From: Comamonas testosteroni ATCC 11996
GTDB taxonomy: Bacteria > Pseudomonadota > Gammaproteobacteria > Burkholderiales > Burkholderiaceae_C
Assembly: GCF_000241525.1 (NCBI RefSeq)
Contig: NZ_AHIL01000027.1
Location: 1-43,800 of the forward strand
Direction of reading: 5' to 3'
DNA length: 43,800 bases
Shown: in pieces, positions 6,905 through 15,020 of the stretch
Position numbering within the stretch: position 1 is the stretch's first letter
Layout: each line of letters begins with the position of its first letter
The notes under the pieces: model-generated
What the model was told of the DNA's origin: nothing
The model's database searches: none
The model's input: the letters and a program-made list of their open reading frames with translations, nothing else
Made by a program: the position numbers and the translations under genes

Positions 6905-8269
6905 ATGAATAACAAGATTTTCTGGATCTCGACCCGCACTGCGCCAATGAAGCCGCTGCATCTGCTCTGCGGCCTGTCCTTGAGTGCCGTCACTGTCCCG
7001 GCCCTTGCGCAGCAGGCCCCCAATGCAGGCGAAAGCAGAGCGCAGCAAGCAACAGCAGCCAGGGAAATCAAGCTGGTCATGGGGGCTCAGCATGAGCTGG
7101 ATCTGCCTGGCGGTGTGGAGCGCATTGCAATCGGCGACGACACGATTGCGGCGGTGCATATCAAGCGTGCGGGCAAGGGTGCTGCCGCCAAGATCTTGTT
7201 GAGCCCGCTAAAGCCCGGCAGTACATCTTTCATGGTGTGGCCGCGCGGTGAAGCGCAGGCGCAGAGCTATATGCTCAATGTGCAACAGCGTGTGGACTTG
7301 CGCACAGCCAGGGCCTCCAGCCTGATAGAGCAGCAGTTTGCCGGTGAGCTGGCGAACGCGCAGTCGGCTGACAAGGCCAAGACCGTCGATCTCTCCAGCG
7401 TCCAGCTCAAGAGCAATGTGGTGCAGGTCGATGTCAAGGTGGTCGAGTTCAACAAGACCCAGATGAAGAAGGTGGGTCTCAACCTGTTCAGCACGTCCCC
7501 TAACAGCTCGGGCTTCAGCTTTGGCATTTTTGGACGCGGCTCTTATGGCACAAGCGGTGGGAGTTCCACGACGGGCGCAGCAGCGAATCCTTTGACTCAG
7601 GCCTTCAACTTGCTGATGCAATTCGATAAGGCCGGCATTGGGGTCAATATCGGCATGCTTGAAGGCAACAATCTGGCGCGGGTGCTGGCGGCTCCGACCC
7701 TGGTGGCTTTGTCCGGCCAAAGCGCCAATTTTCTGTCCGGCGGCGAAGTGCCGGTTCCCGTGCCTGCGGGCACGGGCATGGTGGCCATACAGTACAAGCC
7801 TTACGGCATTGGTTTGACGGTCTCTCCCACGGTGCTGTCCAACGATCGCATCGTGCTCAAGGTGGCGCCTGAGGCCAGCGAGCTGGACTATGCCAACACC
7901 ATTGTTCTGAACAGCGCGACTGTTCCGTCCATAACCACTCGTCGTGCCGATACGACGGTGGAGCTGGGGGACGGAGAGAGTTTTGTGATTGGCGGACTGG
8001 TCAGCCGCAACACCACATCAGGTACCGACAAGGTTCCTTTGCTGGGCGACATCCCGATTCTGGGCGTGCTGTTCAAGCGCCAGGAGTTTCAGCAAAAGGA
8101 GAGCGAGCTGGCGATTGTGGTGACGCCGCGCCTTGTCAAGCCGCTGGCCCGCGATGTGAATGTGGAGCCGCTGCTGCCCGGGCGCACCGAGCAGCGTGAT
8201 CCTGCGGTGTGGGGTCCATGGATGGCGGGAGGCCTGTCGTCCAGCGTGGCGCCCGGCTTCTCGCGCTGA
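6905..8269 (+). CDS. cpaC: Tad outer-membrane secretin CpaC/RcpA
   Basis: A 454-aa secretin that forms the outer-membrane channel for the Flp pilus. It has a Sec signal peptide (hydrophobic core then VPALAQQ), an N-terminal pilus-formation domain (about 55-130) and the type II/III secretin domain (about 255-410). The secretin domain shows VLAAPTLVALSGQSANFLSGGEVPVPV and the closing LGDGESFVIGGLV ... VPLLGDIPILGVLF signature. A second ATG at 6947 gives a tighter signal peptide, but 6905 follows cpaB more closely. It is shorter than T2SS secretins, as usual for RcpA. Confidence 0.95.
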   Translation: MNNKIFWISTRTAPMKPLHLLCGLSLSAVTVPALAQQAPNAGESRAQQATAAREIKLVMGAQHELDLPGGVERIAIGDDTIAAVHIKRAGKGAAAKILLSPLKPGSTSFMVWPRGEAQAQSYMLNVQQRVDLRTARASSLIEQQFAGELANAQSADKAKTVDLSSVQLKSNVVQVDVKVVEFNKTQMKKVGLNLFSTSPNSSGFSFGIFGRGSYGTSGGSSTTGAAANPLTQAFNLLMQFDKAGIGVNIGMLEGNNLARVLAAPTLVALSGQSANFLSGGEVPVPVPAGTGMVAIQYKPYGIGLTVSPTVLSNDRIVLKVAPEASELDYANTIVLNSATVPSITTRRADTTVELGDGESFVIGGLVSRNTTSGTDKVPLLGDIPILGVLFKRQEFQQKESELAIVVTPRLVKPLARDVNVEPLLPGRTEQRDPAVWGPWMAGGLSSSVAPGFSR

Positions 8270-8285
8270 GTGTCAGAGTAGAGAC

Positions 8286-9635
8286 ATGAATATGCGCATG
8301 GACTCATCCCAGCTCAATACCGCGCAGCCAGGGTCTGCGCGCAGCAATGTCCGCGTGGTGCTGGTGACGCAGTCGTCATCGCACGCTTTCTGGCTGGCGA
8401 GTGCTCTGGGCAGCGATGCGGAAGTGATACCGGTGGCTGGCGATCTGGCAACGCTTCACGCTGCGATTTCGGCGCCTGGGCTTGGCGTGGTGGTGGCGGA
8501 TTTCTCGGCTCCCATGACGGAGGCTGCCATCGCCCTGGTCAGCGAGCTGCGTGCCGCATTCCCCGGTGTGGTGATCATGGGATCCGGCTCTGCAGCCGAG
8601 CCCGCTTCCATGCGTGCGGCCCTGCGCTGTGGCGTGGCCGAATTCATTGACTGGGATGCGACCGAAGGCGAGGCCAGTGCGGTGATCAGGCATCAGATGC
8701 ATGCACGCACTCAGCTGCCTGCGGCTGTGGCGCTGGAGCCGGAAACCAAAGGCTTTTCCCTGCCTTTGCTGGGAGCGCGTGTCGGGATGGGGGTGACTAC
8801 GCTGGCAACGCATCTGGCCGTGATGTTCCAGGAGATGCATGCCTATGACGTGCGAGGCGCCCAGAACAAAAAACAGCTTGCTCGGCCCTTTGGCGCAAGT
8901 CAGTTGCCGCAGGATGAGTCTGCGCATGCGGCATTGCTGGATCTGGGGTTGCCGGCGCGCGATGGCTTGCTGTATCTGGGCATCGCCGGTGACTTCAGCT
9001 TTGTGGACGCGGTTCAGAACACGCGCCGCCTGGACGCGACGCTGATCAACTCGGCCTTTGCCAAACACTCCACGGGCACGGTAACTCTGGCCTGGCCTTC
9101 CGATCTGGGCATGTTGCGCGAAGTCAGCCCTGCGGCTGCGGCGGGCGTAGTCAGCACGCTCAAGAGCCTGCTAGGGGTGCAGGTGATCGATCTGGGCGGC
9201 ATGGTGCAGGCTGATTTTCTGGCGCCATTGCTGCGCGAGAGCGGGCTTGGCTGGGTAGTTTGTGACCAGTCACTGGGAGGCATTGTGTCTACGGCGCAGA
9301 TGCTCAAGGAGCTCGATGCCAAGGGCGTCAATCGCGGCACGCTCAAGCTGGTGCTCAACCGCTTCAATGCACAAGCCGGGCTGCCCGCCAAAGAGGTCGC
9401 CCAGCGCCTTGGTCTGGAGCTGCTGCATGTGGTTCCGGACCGATCCACGGTTTTGCTGAATGCCGCCAGCTGCGGCCAGCTGTTGTCGCAGTCGCTGCGC
9501 GGTGACCCCTATGTGACTTGCGTCAGAAGCATGGCCAGAGCATTGCTCAGCGCAGCGGTTGCGGCCGACAAGGTCGCGGCGCCAGTGTCGGGCGTTCTGG
9601 GGCAATGGGCCAAGCGATTGAGGAGAGGCGAATGA
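8286..9635 (+). CDS. tadZ: TadZ/CpaE pilus-localisation protein with degenerate Walker A
   Basis: A 449-aa protein. Residues 20-140 look like an atypical response-regulator receiver domain (VRVVLVTQSSSH, VVVADFSAP, RCGVAEFIDWD); residues 155-430 form a ParA/MinD-like domain. The P-loop reads GARVGMGVTT (163-172): glycines are kept but the deviant Walker A lysines are absent, so ATP hydrolysis may be lost or altered. TadZ proteins are known to carry atypical Walker boxes and to place the Tad machine at a pole. ATG 8286 is chosen because it starts 16 bp after the secretin stop; upstream in-frame codons lie inside cpaC. It overlaps tadA by ATGA. Confidence 0.88.
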   Translation: MNMRMDSSQLNTAQPGSARSNVRVVLVTQSSSHAFWLASALGSDAEVIPVAGDLATLHAAISAPGLGVVVADFSAPMTEAAIALVSELRAAFPGVVIMGSGSAAEPASMRAALRCGVAEFIDWDATEGEASAVIRHQMHARTQLPAAVALEPETKGFSLPLLGARVGMGVTTLATHLAVMFQEMHAYDVRGAQNKKQLARPFGASQLPQDESAHAALLDLGLPARDGLLYLGIAGDFSFVDAVQNTRRLDATLINSAFAKHSTGTVTLAWPSDLGMLREVSPAAAAGVVSTLKSLLGVQVIDLGGMVQADFLAPLLRESGLGWVVCDQSLGGIVSTAQMLKELDAKGVNRGTLKLVLNRFNAQAGLPAKEVAQRLGLELLHVVPDRSTVLLNAASCGQLLSQSLRGDPYVTCVRSMARALLSAAVAADKVAAPVSGVLGQWAKRLRRGE

Positions 9636-10966
9636 GCATGGACATTGTTTTCGCCGAAAAAACCAGTCATTTTTCGGACTCCAAGCAACTGCTGCTGATC
9701 AAGAACGTCGCGCATGAGCATTTGCTGACGCGTGTGGAGGAACTGGGGGCAGTGTTTGCCAAGTGGTCAACCAGCCGTGTGCGCCAGTTTGTGCACCAGG
9801 AGCTGGAGCAGTTTGTGCGTCAGCAGCGCTTTCCCGTCAATGACGAGGAGGTGCAATGGATTGCGCAGGCACTGAACAAGGAGTTGTCGGGGCTGGGGCC
9901 GCTTGACGACTTGATGGCCGACCCGGAAGTGGAAGACATTCTGATCAACGGCTATCAGCGCGTATTCGTTTCGCGCAAGGGCATTTTGCAGCAGGAGGCC
10001 TTGCACTTCACCGACAACGCCCATGTGCTGCGCATCGTGCGCCGCATCATCTCCCCGCTGGGCCGCCGCCTTGATGAATCCACGCCCATGGTCGATGCAC
10101 GCTTGCCGGACGGCGGCCGTATCAATGTGGTGATAGAGCCTTTGTCGCTGGACGGGCCGGCGGTTTCGATCCGCAAGTTTCGCAATGATCCGCTGCGGGT
10201 TCAGGATCTGGTCGACTTCGGCACCATGGACGAAGGCATGGCCCGCTTGCTGGAGCTGGCGGTGCGCGAACGCTGCAATATTCTCATCAGCGGCGGCACC
10301 AGTTGCGGCAAGACCTCCATGCTCAATGCGATTGCTGGCTTTATCCCCGGCAATGAGCGGGTGGTGACGATTGAGGACACGGCCGAGCTGACGCTGCCTC
10401 ACCCTCATGTGGTGCGCATGGAAAGCCGTCCCGGTGGCTTTGAAGGCGCGGGAGTGGTTTCCATTCGAGATCTGCTGCGCAACAGCTTGCGCATGCGCCC
10501 GGATCGCATTGTGGTGGGCGAGGTGCGTGGCGCGGAAGTGCTGGAGATGCTCCAGGCCATGAACACCGGTCACGACGGCTCCATGGCCACCATCCATGCA
10601 AGCTCTCCGCGCGAGTGTCTGCACCGCATGGAGATGCTTGCCGGCTTTGCGGGCTTTCAGGGCAGCGAGGTCAGCCTGCGCCGCCAGATTGCCAATGCGC
10701 TCGATTTCATCGTGCAGATCAGCCGCCTGCCCAATGGCAAGCGGCGCATCACATCGATCACCGAAGTCACGGGCATCATCGACAGCGTGATTGCCACTCA
10801 GGAGCTCTATCGTCACGAGCTGCTGCCCCAGCCCGATGGTGAGGATCTGGAGCGCTGGACCACGCTGGGCATGGTGCCGCATACGCCCAAGCTGGCACGC
10901 TATCGCGCGGTGCTGCAGCACGCGGGAGGTAACGGCGCAAACCATGCGGGACTGCGTCATGGCTAG
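9632..10966 (+). CDS. tadA: Tad secretion ATPase TadA/CpaF
   Basis: A 444-aa hexameric T4P/T2SS-type ATPase that powers Flp pilus extension, and retraction in some systems. The Walker A is GGTSCGKTS (residues 221-229; the family more often has GTGSGKT). The Asp and Walker B boxes lie in [22 protein letters not shown], and [12 protein letters not shown] is the His box. It starts at ATG 9632 within ATGA of the tadZ stop, with GGAGAGG upstream, so coupling is likely. An all-helical N-terminal domain occupies about residues 1-90. Substitution of the usual Gly-Ser by Ser-Cys in the P-loop keeps the GxxxxGKT pattern. Confidence 0.96.
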   Translation: MSMDIVFAEKTSHFSDSKQLLLIKNVAHEHLLTRVEELGAVFAKWSTSRVRQFVHQELEQFVRQQRFPVNDEEVQWIAQALNKELSGLGPLDDLMADPEVEDILINGYQRVFVSRKGILQQEALHFTDNAHVLRIVRRIISPLGRRLDESTPMVDARLPDGGRINVVIEPLSLDGPAVSIRKFRNDPLRVQDLVDFGTMDEGMARLLELAVRERCNILISGGTSCGKTSMLNAIAGFIPGNERVVTIEDTAELTLPHPHVVRMESRPGGFEGAGVVSIRDLLRNSLRMRPDRIVVGEVRGAEVLEMLQAMNTGHDGSMATIHASSPRECLHRMEMLAGFAGFQGSEVSLRRQIANALDFIVQISRLPNGKRRITSITEVTGIIDSVIATQELYRHELLPQPDGEDLERWTTLGMVPHTPKLARYRAVLQHAGGNGANHAGLRHG

Positions 10967-11927
10967 CAATGCTTTTTTACTCCTGAGCCTGGCGCTGCTG
11001 ATTGCTGCAGCCGCCATGGCGCTGTGGATGTTTGTCAGCCGGCAGCAGAAGACGCATCGTATGACCAGGCATCTGGAGCAGAGCCTGGAGAAAAGCGCAG
11101 CAGCTGCGGCCGGGTTTGCGGCCAAGGATGCAGCGGCATCGGCTTTTGACGGCTCCGTGGCGGATGCTTTGCTGGGCAGTGAGAAAAAAACAGGATGGCC
11201 GGTTCCCGCCGCTTTGTTGGGGACGGCCAGTGCCGGACTTTTCTATGGCGGATTGGTCCTGATTGCTGCGATGTTTTTGGCCGTTGGCTTTGCTGCTGGC
11301 TGGCTGGCCGGTAGTGCAGCGCTGGTGGTGCTGGGAATTGGCTTCTTCTTTTTGCTTTACACGCGGGCACAGAAGTACCGCACCAGGCTCACGCAGCAGT
11401 TGCCCGGCTTTCTCGACAACACGGTGCGCCTGGTGACCATTGGCAACTCCGTTCAGGCGGCCTTTCAGATGGCTGCAGCCAGCACCAAAGACCCGTTGCA
11501 GTCGGTCATGGAAAAAGCCGCCAGTCTGGCCCGCGCGGGCATGGATCTGGAGAATGCGGTGGCCCATGTGGCCAGGCAGACAAGACTCGACGAGCTGCAC
11601 TTGCTGGCAGCTATTTTGCGCATCAGCGTGCGTTATGGCGGCCGGGTCGACCTGCTGCTGGAGCGTGTGGCCAATTTCATGCGCGACCGCGAGCAGGCCG
11701 AGCAGGACTTGTCTGCCATGACGGCCGAAACGCGATTGTCGGCCTGGGTGCTGAGTCTGCTGCCGGTGGCCGTGTGCTGTCTGATCATTTCCTTCAATGC
11801 GAGCTATTTCCTGAGGATGTGGAATGACGCCAGTGGCCGCAACATCATCTGGGCAGCGGCTGCGTTGCAGGTCTTTGGTGTGCTGCTGCTCTACCGCATG
11901 GCCAAGCTCGATGAGGGGGCCGACTGA
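10959..11927 (+). CDS. tadB: Tad inner-membrane platform protein TadB
   Basis: A 322-aa T2SSF/GspF-family membrane protein. There is an N-terminal hydrophobic helix, a central pair of helices around residues 85-130 (LFYGGLVLIAAMFLAVGFAAG...), the cytoplasmic helical T2SSF domain (LPGFLDNTVRLVTIGNSVQAAFQMAA ... VRYGGRVDLLLERVANFMRDRE) and two C-terminal transmembrane helices. It forms the platform with TadC that transmits TadA motion to pilin. ATG 10959 overlaps the tadA stop by 8 bp; ATG 10944 is an alternative with GGGAGGT further upstream. Confidence 0.93.
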   Translation: MASNAFLLLSLALLIAAAAMALWMFVSRQQKTHRMTRHLEQSLEKSAAAAAGFAAKDAAASAFDGSVADALLGSEKKTGWPVPAALLGTASAGLFYGGLVLIAAMFLAVGFAAGWLAGSAALVVLGIGFFFLLYTRAQKYRTRLTQQLPGFLDNTVRLVTIGNSVQAAFQMAAASTKDPLQSVMEKAASLARAGMDLENAVAHVARQTRLDELHLLAAILRISVRYGGRVDLLLERVANFMRDREQAEQDLSAMTAETRLSAWVLSLLPVAVCCLIISFNASYFLRMWNDASGRNIIWAAAALQVFGVLLLYRMAKLDEGAD

Positions 11928-12880
11928 TGGAGACATCCCGTCTTTTGCTGATGCTGAGCGTGGCATTTGTGGCCTTGGCGGCGCTGATTGGTGCGGCTTT
12001 GATTGCCTATGCACATCAGCGACGCGAACGCAGCAGTCAGGTGGTGCAGGATGCACTGAGCCGCAGCGGCGCGGTTGCGGCGAATGAGGCGGCGGCGCCT
12101 GCCAGGCCCGCAGATCTGCTGCGCTCGCTCAATGGCGATGGCGATCTGCCTGCACACTGGCTCAATACCTCGTTTGGCAAGGCGCTGGTGGCACAGGAAG
12201 ACCGCATTTTGCTGAGCAAATGCGGCTGGGGATCGACTCGCGCGCAGCTGCAATACCTGATAGCGCGCTGCGTGGTCTCTGTATTGCTTGTGCTGCTTGC
12301 TGCCTTTGTTTTTTCGGGCAGCAAACAATTTCTGCTCTACCTGTTTGCTGCGTTCACCATAGGTTTTCTGCTTCCCAAATGGGTGTTGCGCAGCGTGGCG
12401 CGCCGCCGCAGGGCCAGCGTCGCCCGCGAGCTGCCTTTGCTCGTCGACTTGCTGGGCTTGCTGCAAGGCACGGGCTTGAGCCTGGATCAGACCCTGCAGG
12501 TGATTGGCTCTGACTTCGGCAATGTCATGCCCGTGCTCTCGCGAGAGATACAGCTGGCCAACCAGCAGTACAGCCGGGGCAGCACGCGCGAGCGTTCCTT
12601 TGGGCGCATGAGCGAGGTCTATCAGAACGACAACCTGGCCAATCTGACATCGCTGATGACTCAGATCGACAGATATGGTGGAGCCGTGCAGGAGCCGCTG
12701 CGCATTTTTGGCGAACGTCTGCGCGAGCAGCGCAAGGCCAAGATGAAGGAGTTGATAGGAAAGATCTCGGTCAAGATGACGGGCGTCATGGTGGTGACGC
12801 TGCTTCCTGCCCTGATCATCATTACAGCCGGACCGGGGTTTCTTGCCGTGATCCGGGCACTGGGAGGGATGACAAAATGA
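11927..12880 (+). CDS. tadC: Tad inner-membrane platform protein TadC
   Basis: A 317-aa T2SSF-family protein, partner of TadB. One N-terminal helix, a pair near residues 105-145, the T2SSF domain (ARELPLLVDLLGLLQGTGLSLDQTLQVI ... LANLTSLMTQIDRYGGAVQEPLRIFGERLREQR) and a final helix (MTGVMVVTLLPALIIITAGPG). The ATG shares one base with the tadB stop (TGATG), indicating coupled translation. Length and order are typical. Confidence 0.94.
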   Translation: METSRLLLMLSVAFVALAALIGAALIAYAHQRRERSSQVVQDALSRSGAVAANEAAAPARPADLLRSLNGDGDLPAHWLNTSFGKALVAQEDRILLSKCGWGSTRAQLQYLIARCVVSVLLVLLAAFVFSGSKQFLLYLFAAFTIGFLLPKWVLRSVARRRRASVARELPLLVDLLGLLQGTGLSLDQTLQVIGSDFGNVMPVLSREIQLANQQYSRGSTRERSFGRMSEVYQNDNLANLTSLMTQIDRYGGAVQEPLRIFGERLREQRKAKMKELIGKISVKMTGVMVVTLLPALIIITAGPGFLAVIRALGGMTK

Positions 12881-14553
12881 AAAAAGAAAGCCGATATCTG
12901 ATGCTGCCATTGGCGGCTGCAACCATGGCTCTGCTGTCGGGCTGTTCCAGCATGGGCAATCTGCTGGGGCAGAACCAGTCCGTGCTGTCGCCCGCGGCCA
13001 AGGCCGCAGCAGACAGGCCGCTGGAGAAGGAGGCGGTGGTCGACACGCAGGACACCTACCTCTCTCTGGTCAAGCAGATGCAGTCCAAGTCGCTTTGGTA
13101 TGCCTCCATCGCGCACCTGGATGCACTGGACAAGCAGTGGGGCGCTTCCAGCGATTCGAGGCTGTTGCGCGCCGATGCATTGCGTCAGGTGGGGCAGCTC
13201 AGTGCAGCCATCCCCATCTACCAGGGCCTGTTGGGCAGCGCCAAGGATGGTGCCGCACGCTACGGCCTGGGCCGTGTGGCCGCAGAGCAGGGCGACTTTC
13301 GCAGTGCCGCTCAGCAGATGGAGCAGGCGCGCATGAGCAATCCTGTGGATTCGCGCCTGTTGACCGATCTGGGCTATGCCTATCTGCGTGCGCGTGACCT
13401 GAATGCAGCGCGCATTCCCCTGATGCAGGCGGCGCAGCTCAACCCCGAGGATGCACAGGCCAACGTCAACCTGAGCCTGTTCATGATGGTCAGCGGCCAG
13501 AGCGCGCAGGCCGAGGAATTCATGCGCCAGCGCAAGCTGGATGCACAGACCCAGCAGCTGGTCAAGGAGCAGGCCGGGGAGTGGTTGAGGGATGCAAGTC
13601 TGGCCGCAGCAAAGCCTGCCGCGGCTGCGACCGGAAAGGTCGTCAACCTCTCTCGTCCGGAAGTGAAGACTGCACCTGAGGCCGTGGCCAGTTCCGGGAA
13701 ATCCGCCGAAGTGCCGGAGCCTGCTGCAGTGCAGGAGGTACCCGCCGCAAAAAAGCCCGCACCGGAGCCTGAAGCCGCAAAGGCTCCGGTAGTGACAGTC
13801 AAGGCAGCGGACTCTGTGCCGTCTCGTTCCCATGTGACCCAGACCCTGTTGCCGCTGCCCGCAGCTCAGCCCATGGTGGCGCGGAGTGTGGAGCGGGCGC
13901 CCAGCGGTGGTCAGTGGATGGTCTCTGGCGGCAGCTTCGATGCAGGAAGGCCGCGTCACCCCGGTCAGGGGGCGAGCCAGCTGATGCCGGCGGCTGCGCA
14001 AACCTATGCCTACGTGCCGCCTGTGCCTGGGCAGGCAATGGATGCTCCTGATAATGTAGCAGCTACCGCTTCATTGGAAAGGATTTCAGAAGCAAAACAG
14101 TTTGAAATTACTGTCAATAAAGCGCAAATAGCTCCTTTATCAATAGCTAAAACTGCACTGCCGCTGGAGGCGGCCGTGGCGACGGCTTCTCAGTCCGCGA
14201 AGCAGGAGACGCCCAAACCTGAACAGCCTCTGCGCACCGAGGCGATGCCCGCCAAAGTGCAGCAGACGCGGCCAGCAACGGCTTTGCAAGCCGAGCCTGC
14301 ACCGCAGTCCGTGATCCCGCGCCAGCCCGTGCGCCCGACAAGATCGGTGCCGGAGGCTGCCGTGGTGATGGCTGCGGCAAACCCTGTCGCAGTGCGTCAG
14401 AGCGGTGAATCCGGCGGCAAGCAGGCCGTGCAAGCCATGCTGCCGCAGCGCGCAGCGGCGGGCGGATTGTTTTTTGAGACACCCGATGAAGATGCCGGCA
14501 GCAAGCCTGCAGCTTCTGCCAAGACGGGTGCGCCCGAGCGTGCCTGGCCCTGA
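12877..14553 (+). CDS. tadD: TadD-like TPR lipoprotein with long disordered tail
   Basis: A 558-aa lipoprotein; TadD proteins are usually about half this size. The signal peptide ends in the lipobox LLSGC (Cys23). Tetratricopeptide-like helices fill about residues 62-225 (SRLLRADALRQVGQLSAAIPIYQGLL, YGLGRVAAEQGDFRSAAQQMEQA, LLTDLGYAYLRARDLNAARIPLMQAA). In other Tad systems TadD is a pilotin-like factor needed for secretin stability. The remaining 330 residues are Ala/Pro/Val-rich and probably unstructured. Residues about 389-428 come from an AT-richer insert that matches a dispersed repeat. ATGA overlap joins it to tadC. Confidence 0.85.
   Translation: MKKESRYLMLPLAAATMALLSGCSSMGNLLGQNQSVLSPAAKAAADRPLEKEAVVDTQDTYLSLVKQMQSKSLWYASIAHLDALDKQWGASSDSRLLRADALRQVGQLSAAIPIYQGLLGSAKDGAARYGLGRVAAEQGDFRSAAQQMEQARMSNPVDSRLLTDLGYAYLRARDLNAARIPLMQAAQLNPEDAQANVNLSLFMMVSGQSAQAEEFMRQRKLDAQTQQLVKEQAGEWLRDASLAAAKPAAAATGKVVNLSRPEVKTAPEAVASSGKSAEVPEPAAVQEVPAAKKPAPEPEAAKAPVVTVKAADSVPSRSHVTQTLLPLPAAQPMVARSVERAPSGGQWMVSGGSFDAGRPRHPGQGASQLMPAAAQTYAYVPPVPGQAMDAPDNVAATASLERISEAKQFEITVNKAQIAPLSIAKTALPLEAAVATASQSAKQETPKPEQPLRTEAMPAKVQQTRPATALQAEPAPQSVIPRQPVRPTRSVPEAAVVMAAANPVAVRQSGESGGKQAVQAMLPQRAAAGGLFFETPDEDAGSKPAASAKTGAPERAWP
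14041..14160. repeat. TAGCT-type dispersed repeat inside tadD, in frame
   Basis: An AT-rich 120-bp island in GC-rich tadD. Between 14092 and 14151 it shares a run of words with 29963-30020 (trpG-trpD gap): GATTTCAGAA, AAAACA, GAAAT, AAGCG, AGCT and TATCAA in the same order and similar spacing. It has no stop codon in the tadD frame and encodes about 40 residues (such as ERISEAKQFEITVNKAQIAP) in the disordered tail. It looks like a palindromic element tolerated within a gene. Confidence 0.6.
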
Positions 14554-14573
14554 ACCTTCAAGGAGTAGTCCCC

Positions 14574-14999
14574 ATGAATACGCAGACAGCATCCATCCCA
14601 TGGGCCCGCGCATTCACCCTGGCATTGATGGCACTGGGCATGGCCTCGGTCGCCTTGGCGCAGGCCAGCAGCAGTACCGACCTCACCACAGGCGTGACCA
14701 ATATGAGTGCGCCCCGAAGTGCGGCAGCGATGCCCGCAGCAACTGCGCAGGCCGCAGTGACTCAGACTCCGGCTCCGGGCAATGCCTCCCTGACGCCACC
14801 GGCAAGCAATCGTGTGGGCGATGCCACCAGCCATCTGCTGGCGCTGCAGGCCGGCGGCCAGTACGCATCGCGCAATGCCTATCCCGTGACAAGCGATGTG
14901 GCCCAGCGCAGCTATCAGCGCTATCTGGAGAGCTTTACCCACAAGATCCCGGAGAGCGCTGAAACACAAGTGGGCAGCAAGACAGGTGGTAGCCGCTAA
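14574..14999 (+). CDS. DUF3613-like exported protein of the Tad locus
   Basis: A 141-aa protein with a signal peptide ending in ALAQA, an Ala/Thr/Pro-rich linker, and a conserved-looking block (about 88-125) GDATSHLLALQAGGQYASRN ... RSYQRYLESFTHKIPE. This resembles the DUF3613 family found in beta-proteobacterial Tad loci; I match the pattern from memory. AAGGAG stands upstream of ATG 14574, 20 bp after tadD, and tadG follows 21 bp on. Its role is unknown; periplasmic assembly or stability of the machine is a reasonable inference from the context. Confidence 0.75.
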   Translation: MNTQTASIPWARAFTLALMALGMASVALAQASSSTDLTTGVTNMSAPRSAAAMPAATAQAAVTQTPAPGNASLTPPASNRVGDATSHLLALQAGGQYASRNAYPVTSDVAQRSYQRYLESFTHKIPESAETQVGSKTGGSR

Positions 15000-15020
15000 G
15001 CGGCCAGAGAGGTTCTCTGC

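Noticed and set aside
8160..8285. Longer tadZ frame reaching into cpaC
   Set aside because: It overlaps the conserved secretin C-terminus and encodes Cys/Arg/Trp-rich sequence; ATG 8286 fits the intergenic spacing.
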